The notes under the pieces: model-generated
The model's database searches: none
What the model saw: the letters and a program-made list of their open reading frames with translations, nothing else
Told to the model about the DNA's origin: nothing
Assembly: GCF_003268395.1 (NCBI RefSeq)
Contig: NZ_LQXQ01000239.1
Location: 1 to 46,944, forward strand
DNA length: 46,944 nucleotides
Direction: 5' to 3'
Origin: Acinetobacter sp. CFCC 10889
GTDB lineage: Bacteria; Pseudomonadota; Gammaproteobacteria; Pseudomonadales; Moraxellaceae
Shown: piece after piece, positions 25,320 to 34,659 of the stretch
Layout: each line of letters starts with the position of its first letter
Numbering within the stretch: position 1 is the first letter of the stretch
Made by a program: the position numbers and the translations under genes

Positions 25320-26474
25320 ATGATCGAAATCCACTCCAAACTCCCTGCACAAGGTGTCACCATTTTTAGTACCATGAGTGCGATGGCACAACGCTTAAAT
25401 GCGCTCAACCTCTCACAAGGTTTTCCTGACTTTCCTGCACCTCCTGAACTTTTACAAGCTTTGAGCCAAGCTACACTGGAGGGAAATAACCAATATGCTG
25501 CAGGTGATGGCTTACTCAGTTTAAGAGAACAGGTTGCAGCACAATTTCACAAAAGAGACCAACTGAAATTCGATCCCATCACAGAAATCACCATCACACC
25601 AGGGGCAACCATTGGTATCTTTGCTGCGATTCAAGCCATCGTCCATGCAGGTGATGAAGTGATTATTTTCGATCCAAGCTATGACAGTTATGCGCCGAGT
25701 GTACAATTGGTTGGTGCGAAAGCCATTCACATCGCACTACAAACACCAGACTTTTCAGTAGATTGGAACCAAGTTAAAGCTGCGATTACAGACAAAACCC
25801 GCATGATCATTGTCAATACGCCACATAATCCCACAGGTGCGATTTGGTCGAAGCAAGATTGGTTAAACCTGATTGAGCTGATTGAAGATAAAAATATCGT
25901 GGTGTTGTCCGATGAAGTTTATGAACATCTGATTTTTGATGAACAAAAGCATTACTCTGCGCTGTCATTTCCAGAACTGCGAGAACGCAGTTTTGTCATT
26001 GGTTCTTTTGGCAAAACCTTTCATGTCACAGGCTGGAAAACAGGCTATTGTGTGGCTACACCTGAGTTAATGAAAGTCTTTCGTCAGGTGTATCAATTTG
26101 CCAATTTTTGTGGTGTGACTCCCGTGCAAATTGCCCTGTCTAATTTTATGCAACAACATCCTGAACATATTGAAAATTTATCGCACTTTTATCAGCAGAA
26201 ACGAGATGCTTTTAATGCAGGTTTACAGCAATCTCGCTTTAAATTTACACCGTCACAAGGGACATATTTTCAAAATGTCGATTATTCTGAGATTCGTCCC
26301 GATTTAAATGATGTCGAGATGTGCAAGTTTTTAGCAGAACAGCATAAAATCGTAGCCATTCCAGTATCGGTTTTTTATCAGAAAGCCCCACAAAATTTAC
26401 GCCTCATTCGTTTTTGTTTTGCCAAAAAGCAAGAAACTTTGATGCAAGCCTGTGAAATTTTGAGCCAAGTTTAA
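25320..26474 (+). CDS. Methionine-type pyridoxal-phosphate aminotransferase (YbdL-like)
   Basis: A class I/II fold PLP aminotransferase of 384 residues. Visible: LNLSQGFPDFPAPPELLQAL, NQYAAGDGLLSLREQVA, the PLP phosphate-binding ITPGATIGIFAAIQAI, YDSY, NTPHNPTGAIWS, and LSDEVYEHLIFD with the Asp that contacts the pyridine nitrogen. The Schiff-base Lys is in GSFGKTFHVTGWKTGYC. The pattern matches E. coli YbdL and other methionine (MtnE-type) or kynurenine aminotransferases. It probably converts methionine or a similar amino acid and its keto acid in the cytoplasm. A terminator follows, so it is monocistronic. Confidence 0.85.
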   Translation: MIEIHSKLPAQGVTIFSTMSAMAQRLNALNLSQGFPDFPAPPELLQALSQATLEGNNQYAAGDGLLSLREQVAAQFHKRDQLKFDPITEITITPGATIGIFAAIQAIVHAGDEVIIFDPSYDSYAPSVQLVGAKAIHIALQTPDFSVDWNQVKAAITDKTRMIIVNTPHNPTGAIWSKQDWLNLIELIEDKNIVVLSDEVYEHLIFDEQKHYSALSFPELRERSFVIGSFGKTFHVTGWKTGYCVATPELMKVFRQVYQFANFCGVTPVQIALSNFMQQHPEHIENLSHFYQQKRDAFNAGLQQSRFKFTPSQGTYFQNVDYSEIRPDLNDVEMCKFLAEQHKIVAIPVSVFYQKAPQNLRLIRFCFAKKQETLMQACEILSQV

Positions 26475-26497
26475 GCACATATTTTTATGAGAATATG

Positions 26498-26530
26498 AAG
26501 CCTTAGTTACTTAAAAGCTAAGGCTTTTTT
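26498..26530 (+). terminator. Rho-independent terminator after the aminotransferase gene
   Basis: AAGCCTTAG (26498-26506) pairs with CTAAGGCTT (26518-26526), followed by T residues. Confidence 0.9.
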
Positions 26531-26590
26531 GTAGAATTATGATATTTTGAAGTACAAAATAATTTCAATGGATTGGACAAAACAGCAAAA

Positions 26591-27958
26591 ATGTCAGCAA
26601 AAGATAATTTATTGCATCATCAAAAATTTTGGAAAGGATTTTTAATCTTTTTAGTGCCATTGATCGCCACCAATATTTTACAGAACCTTTCAGGTACGAT
26701 TAATACCATCTTTGTGGGACAAATGATGGGTGTGAATGCAATTGCTGCGATTGCGGTATTTTTTCCTATTCTATTTTTCTTGTTGGCATTTGTGATCGGA
26801 CTTTCCGCAGGTACAACCGTTTTGGTTGGACAAGCATGGGGTGCAAAAAACCTTGAAAAAGTGCGGATGGTGGTGGGTGCAACCTTATTTATGACCCTCA
26901 TTGGTGGCTGTATTATTGCCATACTGGGTGTGATATTTGCTAAGCATATTTTACTGCTTTTGGGGATTGATCCTGATGTGATGCACTTATCTTTGCCTTA
27001 TGTGCAATGGATGCTTGCAGGAAGTCCGTTATTGTTTATTTATATTATTTATACCTCGATTTTACGGGGTGTGGGTGACAGTACAACACCTTTGATTGCA
27101 TCCAGTATGACGATTCTCATCGGTGTAGTCGTAACACCAATTTTGATCGCAGGTTATTTTGGTTTTCCTCAACTTGGTATCATCGCACCTGCCATTGCCA
27201 CCAGTATTGGCTATGTAGCAGTTTTAGGGTTTTTGGCTTTTTATTTAAATTATCGTGATCATGCTTTAAAACTGGATAAAGCCTTACTTAGCCATATTAA
27301 ATATGATCCTGAACTCACCAAAATTATTTTGCGTTTAGGCATTCCAACAGGCATCCAAATGGTCACTACCTCTGCCGCAGGTTTAGTCATTATTGGATTA
27401 GTAAATCATTATGGTTCACATGCTACGGCTGCATACGGTGCAGTCAACCAAGTGCTAAATTATATTCAATTTCCAGCATTATCTATTTCGATTGCAGCAT
27501 CCATTTTTGCTGCTCAAGCCATCGGGGCAGGTAAATCGGAACTTTTACGTAAAGTCACACGCACTGCTCTCATCATGAATATTGCGATCACAGGGAGTTT
27601 GGTCGTTTTGGCATATTTATTTTCCAAATATTTAATGGCGTTATTTATCACAGATCCAAGTGTCATCGAACTTGGGCAAAATTTACTGTTTATTGTGTTA
27701 TGGGCAATTTTATTTTTTGGTGCAGGCTCAATTTTTGCCTCGATTATGCGTGCGAGTGGCACAGTAACTGTACCCATGATTTTAAATGTCACCGCTATTT
27801 TGCTGATCGAAGTACCTGCTGCGTATCTATTTAGTGACTGGTGGGGCTTAAAAGGCATTTGGTATGCCTATGCTTTGGCTTTTGTATCGTTGTGCTTAAT
27901 GCAAGCCATTTATTATCAGTTTGTATGGAAGAAAAAGGCAATTAAAACTTTGATTTAG
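26591..27958 (+). CDS. MATE family efflux transporter
   Basis: A cation-coupled multidrug/toxin extrusion transporter of the inner membrane with about 12 helices. Conserved features are PLIATNILQNLSGTINTIFVGQMMG at the N-terminus, LSAGTTVLVGQAWGAKN in the first half and AASIFAAQAIGAGK at the equivalent place in the second half. These reflect the internal duplication of the family. An in-frame TTG at 26573 extends the frame by six residues, but I prefer the ATG at 26591 (MSAKDNLLHHQKFW). Substrates unknown; exporters of this type act on dyes, quinolones or metabolites. Confidence 0.87.
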   Translation: MSAKDNLLHHQKFWKGFLIFLVPLIATNILQNLSGTINTIFVGQMMGVNAIAAIAVFFPILFFLLAFVIGLSAGTTVLVGQAWGAKNLEKVRMVVGATLFMTLIGGCIIAILGVIFAKHILLLLGIDPDVMHLSLPYVQWMLAGSPLLFIYIIYTSILRGVGDSTTPLIASSMTILIGVVVTPILIAGYFGFPQLGIIAPAIATSIGYVAVLGFLAFYLNYRDHALKLDKALLSHIKYDPELTKIILRLGIPTGIQMVTTSAAGLVIIGLVNHYGSHATAAYGAVNQVLNYIQFPALSISIAASIFAAQAIGAGKSELLRKVTRTALIMNIAITGSLVVLAYLFSKYLMALFITDPSVIELGQNLLFIVLWAILFFGAGSIFASIMRASGTVTVPMILNVTAILLIEVPAAYLFSDWWGLKGIWYAYALAFVSLCLMQAIYYQFVWKKKAIKTLI

Positions 27959-28061
27959 ATGATTAAATATGAAGTATAAATAAAGAATACTGGTTGACTT
28001 TTCACTTAATACATAATTTTTATAAGATTTTAATTTAATCATATTTTTCATTGCCAATTGA

Positions 28062-28100
28062 CCTTGTTATAACCCTATGTACACATTGAATATAACAAGG
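28062..28100 (+). promoter_or_regulatory. Perfect inverted repeat covering the ribosome binding site of the monooxygenase gene
   Basis: CCTTGTTATA (28062-28071) and TATAACAAGG (28091-28100) form a perfect 10-bp inverted repeat with a 19-base spacer. The AAGG of the right arm is the likely Shine-Dalgarno sequence for the ATG at 28109. It could be a protein operator or an RNA hairpin that hides the ribosome binding site. Confidence 0.55.
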
Positions 28101-28108
28101 TTCACCAC

Positions 28109-29478
28109 ATGGCAAAAAGACAAATTAAACTCGGTGCTTTTATTCCAACCACATCACAACATGCCGCGGGTTGGCGTCATCCCGAAGCCCGCCCACAAGA
28201 TCATCTTAGCATTGACTATGCCATTGAACTGGCAAAAACTGCAGAAAAAGGTTTATTTGATGCTTATTTTTTAGCAGATGGTTTATCTACACACTGGAGT
28301 CATGGTGCATCAAAAAACAAAAATACGTTAGGTCTCAGTGATAAGTCCGCAGGCTTTGAACCCATTACTCTATTTGCAGCCATTTCAGCTGTTACACAAC
28401 ATATTGGTTTTATTGCAACTGCCTCGACAACCTACGAAGAGCCTTATTTATTGGCACGTAAATTTGCCTCTTTGGATCATATTTCCAAAGGTCGTGCTGC
28501 ATGGAATGTCGTCACCACCTCATCCGCAGATACTGCACGCAACTTTAATGTTACTGCACATCCTGATGCAAAAACCCGTTACGCACGTGCCGATGAGTTT
28601 ATTACAGTAGCACAAAAACTATGGGACTCATGGGAGGATGATGCTTTTGTACATGATAAAAGTACAGGACAGTTTTTTGATGTCAATAAAACCCATGAAC
28701 CTTTACATCATGGGCAGTTTTTTAATGTACAAGGGGCTTTAAATATCCCTCGTCCACCACAAGGCTATCCTGTGATTGTACAAGCTGGACAGTCTGAAGA
28801 TGGACGAGAATTAGCTGCCAAATATGCCGAAGTAATTTTTACTGCGCAGCAAGATTTAGGAGATGCACAAGCCTTTTATCGTGATGTAAAGTCTCGTTTA
28901 GCCAAATATTCACGCCATGTGGATGATGTCAAAGTCATGCCTGGTGTTTCTATTTTCGTTGCACCTACAGAACAAGAAGCTATTGAAAAATATCAACAAC
29001 TTAATGCATTGATTCACCCAGAAGTTGGACTCGGATTATTGGCAGGTTTGGCAGGCGGCATCGATCTATCGCAATATGATCTGGATGCTGCATTTCCCAA
29101 ACTCCAAGACTCCCAAATTGATTTCTCTAGCCGTCAGCAAATGATGATTGATATTGCTGAAAAAATCAATTCAGCATTCGCCAACTCTATGAACATATCG
29201 CTTCTGCACGTGGTCATTGGACACTCATTGGAACCCCCGCACAAATAGTTGATCAATTACAGCAATGGTTTGAAAATGAAGCTGCTGATGGCTTCAATGT
29301 TTTACCTCCAACAACACCTGCTGGCTTAAATGATTTTGTTGATTTAATCATTCCTGAATTACAAGCACGAGGCTTATTTAGAACGGCATATGAAGGTACG
29401 ACTTTAAGAGAAAATTTAGGTTTAAAGCGTCCTGAAAATCAGTATGTTTTAGCAAAAAATGCACAACAAGCCTCTTAG
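28109..29478 (+). pseudogene. FMN-dependent monooxygenase, NtaA/SnaA/DszA/SsuD-type, frameshifted
   Basis: A luciferase-fold flavin monooxygenase that uses reduced FMN and oxygen to cleave organosulfur or amine compounds. Seen: IKLGAFIPTTSQHAAGWRHPEA, FDAYFLADGLS, ARKFASLDHISKGRAAWNVVT, GYPVIVQAGQS and, in the second frame, RGHWTLIGTPAQIVDQLQQWF and LIIPELQARGLFRT. The first frame ends at 29248. Adding one A to the six-A run at 29160-29165 joins the frames (EKNQFSIRQLYEHIASARGHW) into 456 residues, normal for the family. It converges on the sulfonate ABC operon, suggesting the imported substrates are its targets. Possibly a base-calling error. Confidence 0.82.
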
Positions 29479-29503
29479 GTTTAAAATATTCAAGATATAA
29501 AAA

Positions 29504-29526
29504 ATGCCCTCTCACGGGCATTTTTA
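29504..29526. terminator. Bidirectional terminator between the monooxygenase and ABC ATPase genes
   Basis: ATGCCC (29504-29509) pairs with GGGCAT (29516-29521), with A residues on the left and T residues on the right. Confidence 0.88.
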
Positions 29527-29536
29527 TTGACTGTAT

Positions 29537-30352
29537 TTACCATGCCAATCCATAGCGTTCTAATTCATGTGGCTCAGCAATCACTTTTTGATCTTTGAAA
29601 TCCTGTAAAATATCATGTTTTAAAGCCGTTAAACGATAATCTTCTCGTCGACGTGGACGCTCCAAATCAACATTGACAATGCGTTTAATCCGTCCCGGAT
29701 TAGGCTGCATCACCACAATACGATCCCCCAACAATACTGCCTCTTCAACATCATGTGTTACCAAAATCGTGGTGACTTTTTCCGATGATAAAATGTGCTG
29801 CAACTCTTGTTGCAGGTTTGAACGAGTCAGTGCATCCAAAGCACCAAACGGCTCATCCAACAATAAAATACGAGGTCGATTCACCAAGCTGCGTGCAATC
29901 GCCACACGTTGGCTCATCCCACCTGAAAGTTGACTCGGATAAGCGTGTTTAAATGCACTGAGCTGTACTAGCTCCAAATGATAATCAATCAATTCTTGTT
30001 TCTCAGCCACTGTAAATTGGCTTTTTTCCAAAGCCAATGCGATGTTCTGTTCAACGGTCAACCACGGAAACAAACGATGATCTTGAAAGACTATGCCTCG
30101 ATCTAAACTTGGTCCCTGAATTGGCTGTTGATCGATCTGAATTGAACCTTCAAAATCAGCATCTAAACCAACCAATAATCTCAATAAAGTCGATTTACCA
30201 CAGCCACTATTGCCAACGATACTAATGAATTCACCAGCAGCAATTTCTAAATTAATATGATCAAGCACATGTAAATCTTGGGCTTTGCCATGAAAAAATT
30301 TATTTAAATTTTGAATACTGACTTGTCCTGCAACGCTCACTTTTTGATTCAT
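29537..30352 (-). CDS. Aliphatic sulfonate/taurine ABC importer, ATP-binding subunit
   Basis: The cytoplasmic ATPase that powers uptake of sulfonate-type sulfur compounds. The 271 residues contain Walker A GNSGCGKST (about 49-57), Q-loop VFQDHRLFPWLTV, signature LSGGMSQR, Walker B ILLLDEPFGALDALT and the H-loop VTHDVEEAVLLGDRIVVM. The DHRLFPW Q-loop is typical of the nitrate/sulfonate/taurine (SsuB/TauB) group. It is the last gene of a leftward operon, after two permeases, and ends in the terminator at 29504-29526. The exact substrate cannot be read. Confidence 0.9.
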   Translation of the reverse strand: MNQKVSVAGQVSIQNLNKFFHGKAQDLHVLDHINLEIAAGEFISIVGNSGCGKSTLLRLLVGLDADFEGSIQIDQQPIQGPSLDRGIVFQDHRLFPWLTVEQNIALALEKSQFTVAEKQELIDYHLELVQLSAFKHAYPSQLSGGMSQRVAIARSLVNRPRILLLDEPFGALDALTRSNLQQELQHILSSEKVTTILVTHDVEEAVLLGDRIVVMQPNPGRIKRIVNVDLERPRRREDYRLTALKHDILQDFKDQKVIAEPHELERYGLAW

Positions 30353-30363
30353 GTTCTACCCTC

Positions 30364-31125
30364 TTATTTATGTACGCCTTGACGCCAACGTAAATTATAA
30401 TTTTCAAAATATTGTGCAACTTTGGAAAATGCCAAGCCCACTAATGCAATGATTGCCATGCCATACAACACTGTTTCCATTTGAAAAAGATTTTGTCCAT
30501 CTAAAATGGGATTGACTACACCGGGTGCTGCGACAAAGAAATATTCTGCACCAATGGTTGCCACCCAAGAAAATACCAATGCAATATTTAATCCTGCAAA
30601 AATACTGGGTGCTGCTGAGGGCAAAATTACTTTGAAAAAGGTTTTCTGACGACTAAGTTGGAAAATTTGTGCCACTTCTTTATTTTTTTCTGAGACATTT
30701 TTTACCCCATCATAGGTATTAAAAAATACGGGATAAAATACGACCAATGCGATAAAAATAACTTTGGATAATTCACCATTGCCAAACCACATAATCATCA
30801 GTGGAATCCATGCAAAAACTGCAACGTGTTTAATAGCATTTAAGGTCGGTGAAAAAAAGCGATCTGCCCAGAGATTTAAGCCTAATAACAACCCTAAAGT
30901 TGCTCCAAGAATGCCACCAACAATAAATCCTGTCGTATTACGCAGCAAACTATAGGCAATATTTTCAAATAGCTCTTTACTTTGCCAACTGTCTACAAAA
31001 ACCTGCCAAACTGTTTGTGGTAAGGGCAATAATGCACGATCCACCCAGTTTTTATGGCTCACAACAGTCCAAATAAACAGTAAAATCAGGGGAATCACCC
31101 ATGCTCTCAGGTCTATTTTTTTCAT
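30364..31125 (-). CDS. Sulfonate-type ABC importer permease (second permease)
   Basis: A SsuC/TauC-family inner-membrane permease of about 253 residues. It has about six helices (for example VIPLILLFIWTVV and TTGFIVGGILGATLGLLLGL) and the ATPase-contacting EAA-type loop around EVAQIFQLSRQKTFFKVILPSAAPSIFAGLN. An in-frame ATG at 31155 would overlap the preceding gene by 19 bases. The ATG at 31125 has AAGGGGGA close upstream and is preferred. It differs clearly in sequence from the adjacent permease, so the transporter is probably a heterodimer of membrane subunits. Confidence 0.88.
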   Translation of the reverse strand: MKKIDLRAWVIPLILLFIWTVVSHKNWVDRALLPLPQTVWQVFVDSWQSKELFENIAYSLLRNTTGFIVGGILGATLGLLLGLNLWADRFFSPTLNAIKHVAVFAWIPLMIMWFGNGELSKVIFIALVVFYPVFFNTYDGVKNVSEKNKEVAQIFQLSRQKTFFKVILPSAAPSIFAGLNIALVFSWVATIGAEYFFVAAPGVVNPILDGQNLFQMETVLYGMAIIALVGLAFSKVAQYFENYNLRWRQGVHK

Positions 31126-31136
31126 TATTTTCCCCC

Positions 31137-31988
31137 TTATTTTTGTGTTGTCCATGCTGAAAAACGTTTTTGAATAAACCGAATGACCAAGTCAAAAGCA
31201 AAACCCACCACACCGATTACAATCACAGTTGCCATCACCACATCAAGTTGGAAAATTTGCCGTCCATAAACCATGAGATAACCTATGCCCTCACTCGAAG
31301 CCAGTAGTTCCACTGCAACCAATGCCCCCCATGCACTGGCAAGTGATAAACGCAATCCACCAATAAAACTCAGAAATGCACCGGGTAATACCAAATGTTT
31401 AAAGCGAGACCATGCATTTAATTGATAGACATTTGCCACTTCAGTCAATGCTGTGGGAATATTACGTACACCTTTAAATACATTAATGGTCATCGGCACT
31501 AAAGCAGATTTTGCAATCAAAATAATTTTCAAGGCTTCATCAATACCGACCCATAAAATCAGCAACGGAATCCACCCCACCACAGGAATCAAATTAATCA
31601 CTTTAAACGTCGGCCAGACATATGCCTCAACTGTTCGAGACAAGCCCATTGCCAAACCTAAAATCAGCGCAATAACAATGCCAGCACTAAATCCGTAAGC
31701 AATTCGTGTCAAACTAACACTGAGATTGCTCCATAACTCACCACTGCTGTACAAATCTTTTAGGGCTACCCAGACCAAATCAGGCGCAGGTAAGAGCAAA
31801 GGATTCACCCAGCTTTTTTCAACAGAAATATGCCAAAGCCACAACAAAGCAATTGGAAAAATACCACCAATCCACCATGCCCATACTTTTTGACTTTTTA
31901 AAATATTGAATAGAGTAAATCTATGTTGTGCTGGAGCTGAAGAAATTTCCGAACGACGCTGTGATTTAAAAACAATTTCTTGTGACAT
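31137..31988 (-). CDS. Sulfonate-type ABC importer permease (first permease)
   Basis: A 283-residue SsuC/TauC-type permease with an N-terminal cytoplasmic stretch. Membrane helices start near residue 38 (VWAWWIGGIFPIALLWLWHI), then FSAGIVIALILGLAMGLS and VVGWIPLLILWVGI. The coupling loop is EVANVYQLNAWSRFKHLVLPGAFLSFIGGLRLSLASAWGALVAVEL. It contains no Cys and only four internal Met. It lies between the binding-protein gene and the second permease in the leftward operon. Confidence 0.9.
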   Translation of the reverse strand: MSQEIVFKSQRRSEISSAPAQHRFTLFNILKSQKVWAWWIGGIFPIALLWLWHISVEKSWVNPLLLPAPDLVWVALKDLYSSGELWSNLSVSLTRIAYGFSAGIVIALILGLAMGLSRTVEAYVWPTFKVINLIPVVGWIPLLILWVGIDEALKIILIAKSALVPMTINVFKGVRNIPTALTEVANVYQLNAWSRFKHLVLPGAFLSFIGGLRLSLASAWGALVAVELLASSEGIGYLMVYGRQIFQLDVVMATVIVIGVVGFAFDLVIRFIQKRFSAWTTQK

Positions 31989-32016
31989 TTTTTAATCTCC
32001 AATTAACCCCCTTGGC

Positions 32017-33084
32017 TTATTTTCCATTGGCATTTAAAGGTGTCCAAAATGTCTGTAAATTCAAAGTTTTTAATGCATTATTGACATATTTAGGTTCGAT
32101 CCATTGATCAACATCAACATTGCCTCGAATCAATTTTAAATCTTGCCCTGCTTTCAGCTTTTGCTTAATCAGATTGATATTGTAGGCATCAAAAATTGGT
32201 GCACTGTGACGCTTTAAATCTACACCTGTATTGGCTTTGACGAAGTTGGCATAAGGCAAGCCTGATTTTGACCATAGTTTAAATAACTCAGTTTTATTGG
32301 TAGGATTACTTTCCCAAGCTGCTTGTTTCACCAACACATTGACAACTCGTTGTACAGTTTCAGGATATTTCTGTTCAAATTTGGAATTCACCAATACATA
32401 ACCCGAAAGTTGGTTCTGTGTTGGTTCTTGTTTGGTGCTATAAATAATTTTAGCAATTCCACGATCGACCACTGGAAATAGCGTTTGGTTACTCCAAATC
32501 GCATCCAAATCACCACTTGCCAAAGCCGAATAGCCGACTGCACCATCCGTATTCACAATACGAAAATCTTTTTCAGATAAACCTTGACGCTTAATGGTAT
32601 TGATAAAAGATAAATGGACATTGGTACCTTTAAAGAAACCAATACGTTTACCTTTCAGATCAGCAAAAGATTTTGCACTTGAACCTTGCGGCACTGCTAA
32701 GTACGCATTGTCATTGGTACCTGCAATTGCAACCAAACGTGTATCTAACCGACTCGATTTACCAATCAATGCAGGTAAATCACCAATCCATGTAATATCA
32801 ACCAAACCATTGGCAAAAGATTCATTGATCGCAGGACCTGCGCCTTTAAAATTATTCCACTGAACCTTAATGCCATCTTTTTGAAATTCTTTTTCAATCA
32901 AACCTAAGGTTTGTGTGGTTGCATAATAATTACTATAGCCCACAGGTCGATTGCCTGTACCGACATAAGGCGTTGACAGGCGAATTACGGTTGGCTTTGC
33001 TTCTGCTGCAAAAATCTGCACACTTGAAAATAAAGTCGTTGTTGTAAGTACACTACCTACAAGTATTTTTGACCATGCTGACAT
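32017..33084 (-). CDS. Sulfonate-type ABC importer periplasmic binding protein
   Basis: A 355-residue periplasmic solute-binding protein of the SsuA/TauA/nitrate class. The signal peptide (MSAWSKILVGSVLTTTTLFSSVQIFAAEA) precedes PTVIRLSTPYVGTGNRPVGYSNYYATTQTLGLIEKEF. The ligand-binding lobes include NESFANGLVDITWIGDLPALIGK, DLKGKRIGFFKGTNVHLSF and DLDAIWSNQTLFPVVDRGIAK. The mature protein appears to have no Cys and no Met, which fits production during sulfur starvation. It is the first ABC gene after the porin in the operon. Ligand unknown; sulfonates or sulfate esters are likely. Confidence 0.9.
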   Translation of the reverse strand: MSAWSKILVGSVLTTTTLFSSVQIFAAEAKPTVIRLSTPYVGTGNRPVGYSNYYATTQTLGLIEKEFQKDGIKVQWNNFKGAGPAINESFANGLVDITWIGDLPALIGKSSRLDTRLVAIAGTNDNAYLAVPQGSSAKSFADLKGKRIGFFKGTNVHLSFINTIKRQGLSEKDFRIVNTDGAVGYSALASGDLDAIWSNQTLFPVVDRGIAKIIYSTKQEPTQNQLSGYVLVNSKFEQKYPETVQRVVNVLVKQAAWESNPTNKTELFKLWSKSGLPYANFVKANTGVDLKRHSAPIFDAYNINLIKQKLKAGQDLKLIRGNVDVDQWIEPKYVNNALKTLNLQTFWTPLNANGK

Positions 33085-33116
33085 TGTATATTCCTCTTTA
33101 AATTTTAAAATTCGTA

Positions 33117-34646
33117 TTAAAAGCCATATTGGAACTGTGCAACCAGTTCGTTATATTTTTGGTTGATAATTTGATTGTCTACGTGGTTAAAATTGAGCTG
33201 AAATTTGGTGGTTTCAGCAAAGAAAGCATTTAAACCAACGCTATGAATATCTATTTTTTGATGATCTAAACGGGTATCTCTGTCGATGCTGTCAAATCGG
33301 TAAAAGCTTTGATAAGACTTTGGCCACCAGTCGTCATAGCGCCCTTGACTACGGAAGCCTTTAACAAATTGCTCGCCGAAATTCCAAAATAATGTACCTG
33401 TATGCGCTTCACTTTTACGGTTATAAACACCACCTGTAGCATTGATAAAAGTGTCATCTTCGCCTTGCACATATTCATAGGTCACACCAAAAGGATGATG
33501 GTTGTAATAAATATCGAAACCTTTACGCAGCACATCGCCTTTGCCTGCAAAGCTCGCTTCAGTGCCACTCAAATCAAATAAATTACTTTTGCCCTGATAC
33601 CAAGAAACACCAAAGCTGAGTTCACGTAACCATGAGTTGTATTCCGCAGGTAAGGTATAGCGCAAACGCCCAACAAAGTTCTTATCATCGTTGTCATCCG
33701 ACTTATTTGCACCATTGCCATTCACCAAACCAAAGGCATAGCTCAACATCGGTGAACGGTAGTTATAGCCATAATCCACAGTGGGAAATGCATCACCCCG
33801 TACAATTAAACCCACTTCACGTAATGCCAAACCGTAGCCATAACCGGGTAAACTAAACAGTGCATTATTAATGGTTGGTTTTAAATCTTCGGTGGCTTGA
33901 ACTTCTTGCCCAAAAGGTAAAAGTTGCTGTCCCAAAGTGACACTCAAACGCCCTGTATCTAAGCTCATGGTTGGCAACACGTTATAAATCAACTGCGCAT
34001 CTAACAAATTTAAATAACTGTTATTTGTGCCTGATTGCGGTGAAGTACCAAAACGTAAATTAAAATCTAAGTTTTTCCCCTCGTTATAATCCTTGTACAA
34101 ATTGCCACTAAAACCCACTTGGACTGCACCAAGATCAAAGGATGAATGGCGATCATTCACCGCTGTTGTGGTATTTTTTCCATTTGGCAAACTACGTTGT
34201 GATTCATCCACATAGGCAGCTTTGGCTTGCACCACACCGTTGATCAACAGTTGACGAGTCGACAATGCGGTCTTGGTGTCTCGTTCACGTTGGATTTGGT
34301 ATTTATAATTTTCCAAATCACTTTGCATCCCCTGAAACTCAGCCTGCGTGACATAACGCTGATCTGCATTTTCATCAATATTTCCATCCACATTTGCATC
34401 AAAATTCTCTGCTGCATTATCTGTACTTGGTGCACCTGTCGTTGCAACGATCAGATTTTCTTGAGAATTCTGCGCAGCCGATTGGTTTTTTAAACGGTTA
34501 ATTTCACTCTTTAACTGCTGTAATGAACTTTCGAGTTGTGCCACTTGTTGCTGTAACTGCTGAACATCGCTATCAGCATGGCTTAAGGAAATACTTGCAC
34601 TTAAAAGGCTGACTGTTGCGAGAACATATTTAAAATTTTGCTTCAT
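33117..34646 (-). CDS. DcaP/OprO-like outer-membrane porin with N-terminal coiled coil
   Basis: A trimeric porin of about 509 residues. The signal peptide MKQNFKYVLATVSLLSASISLSHA is followed by a coiled coil (VQQLQQQVAQLESSLQQLKSEINRLKN) and an Asp/Asn-rich linker (DANVDGNIDENADQ). A long beta barrel starts near RQLLINGVVQAKAAYV and ends in a terminal Phe (FQYGF). It resembles phosphate-selective porins and Acinetobacter DcaP. The ATG at 34646 is chosen: the longer frame to 34682 overlaps the molbindin gene and lacks a signal peptide start. In this operon it probably admits organosulfur anions into the periplasm. Confidence 0.85.
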   Translation of the reverse strand: MKQNFKYVLATVSLLSASISLSHADSDVQQLQQQVAQLESSLQQLKSEINRLKNQSAAQNSQENLIVATTGAPSTDNAAENFDANVDGNIDENADQRYVTQAEFQGMQSDLENYKYQIQRERDTKTALSTRQLLINGVVQAKAAYVDESQRSLPNGKNTTTAVNDRHSSFDLGAVQVGFSGNLYKDYNEGKNLDFNLRFGTSPQSGTNNSYLNLLDAQLIYNVLPTMSLDTGRLSVTLGQQLLPFGQEVQATEDLKPTINNALFSLPGYGYGLALREVGLIVRGDAFPTVDYGYNYRSPMLSYAFGLVNGNGANKSDDNDDKNFVGRLRYTLPAEYNSWLRELSFGVSWYQGKSNLFDLSGTEASFAGKGDVLRKGFDIYYNHHPFGVTYEYVQGEDDTFINATGGVYNRKSEAHTGTLFWNFGEQFVKGFRSQGRYDDWWPKSYQSFYRFDSIDRDTRLDHQKIDIHSVGLNAFFAETTKFQLNFNHVDNQIINQKYNELVAQFQYGF

Positions 34647-34659
34647 CAAACGTATACAC

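Noticed and set aside
26568..26597. Fourth frameshift at the start of the MATE gene (an ATG at 26568 would join in frame with one extra A)
   Set aside because: The family N-terminus is variable and an adequate in-frame ATG exists at 26591, so no defect is needed.
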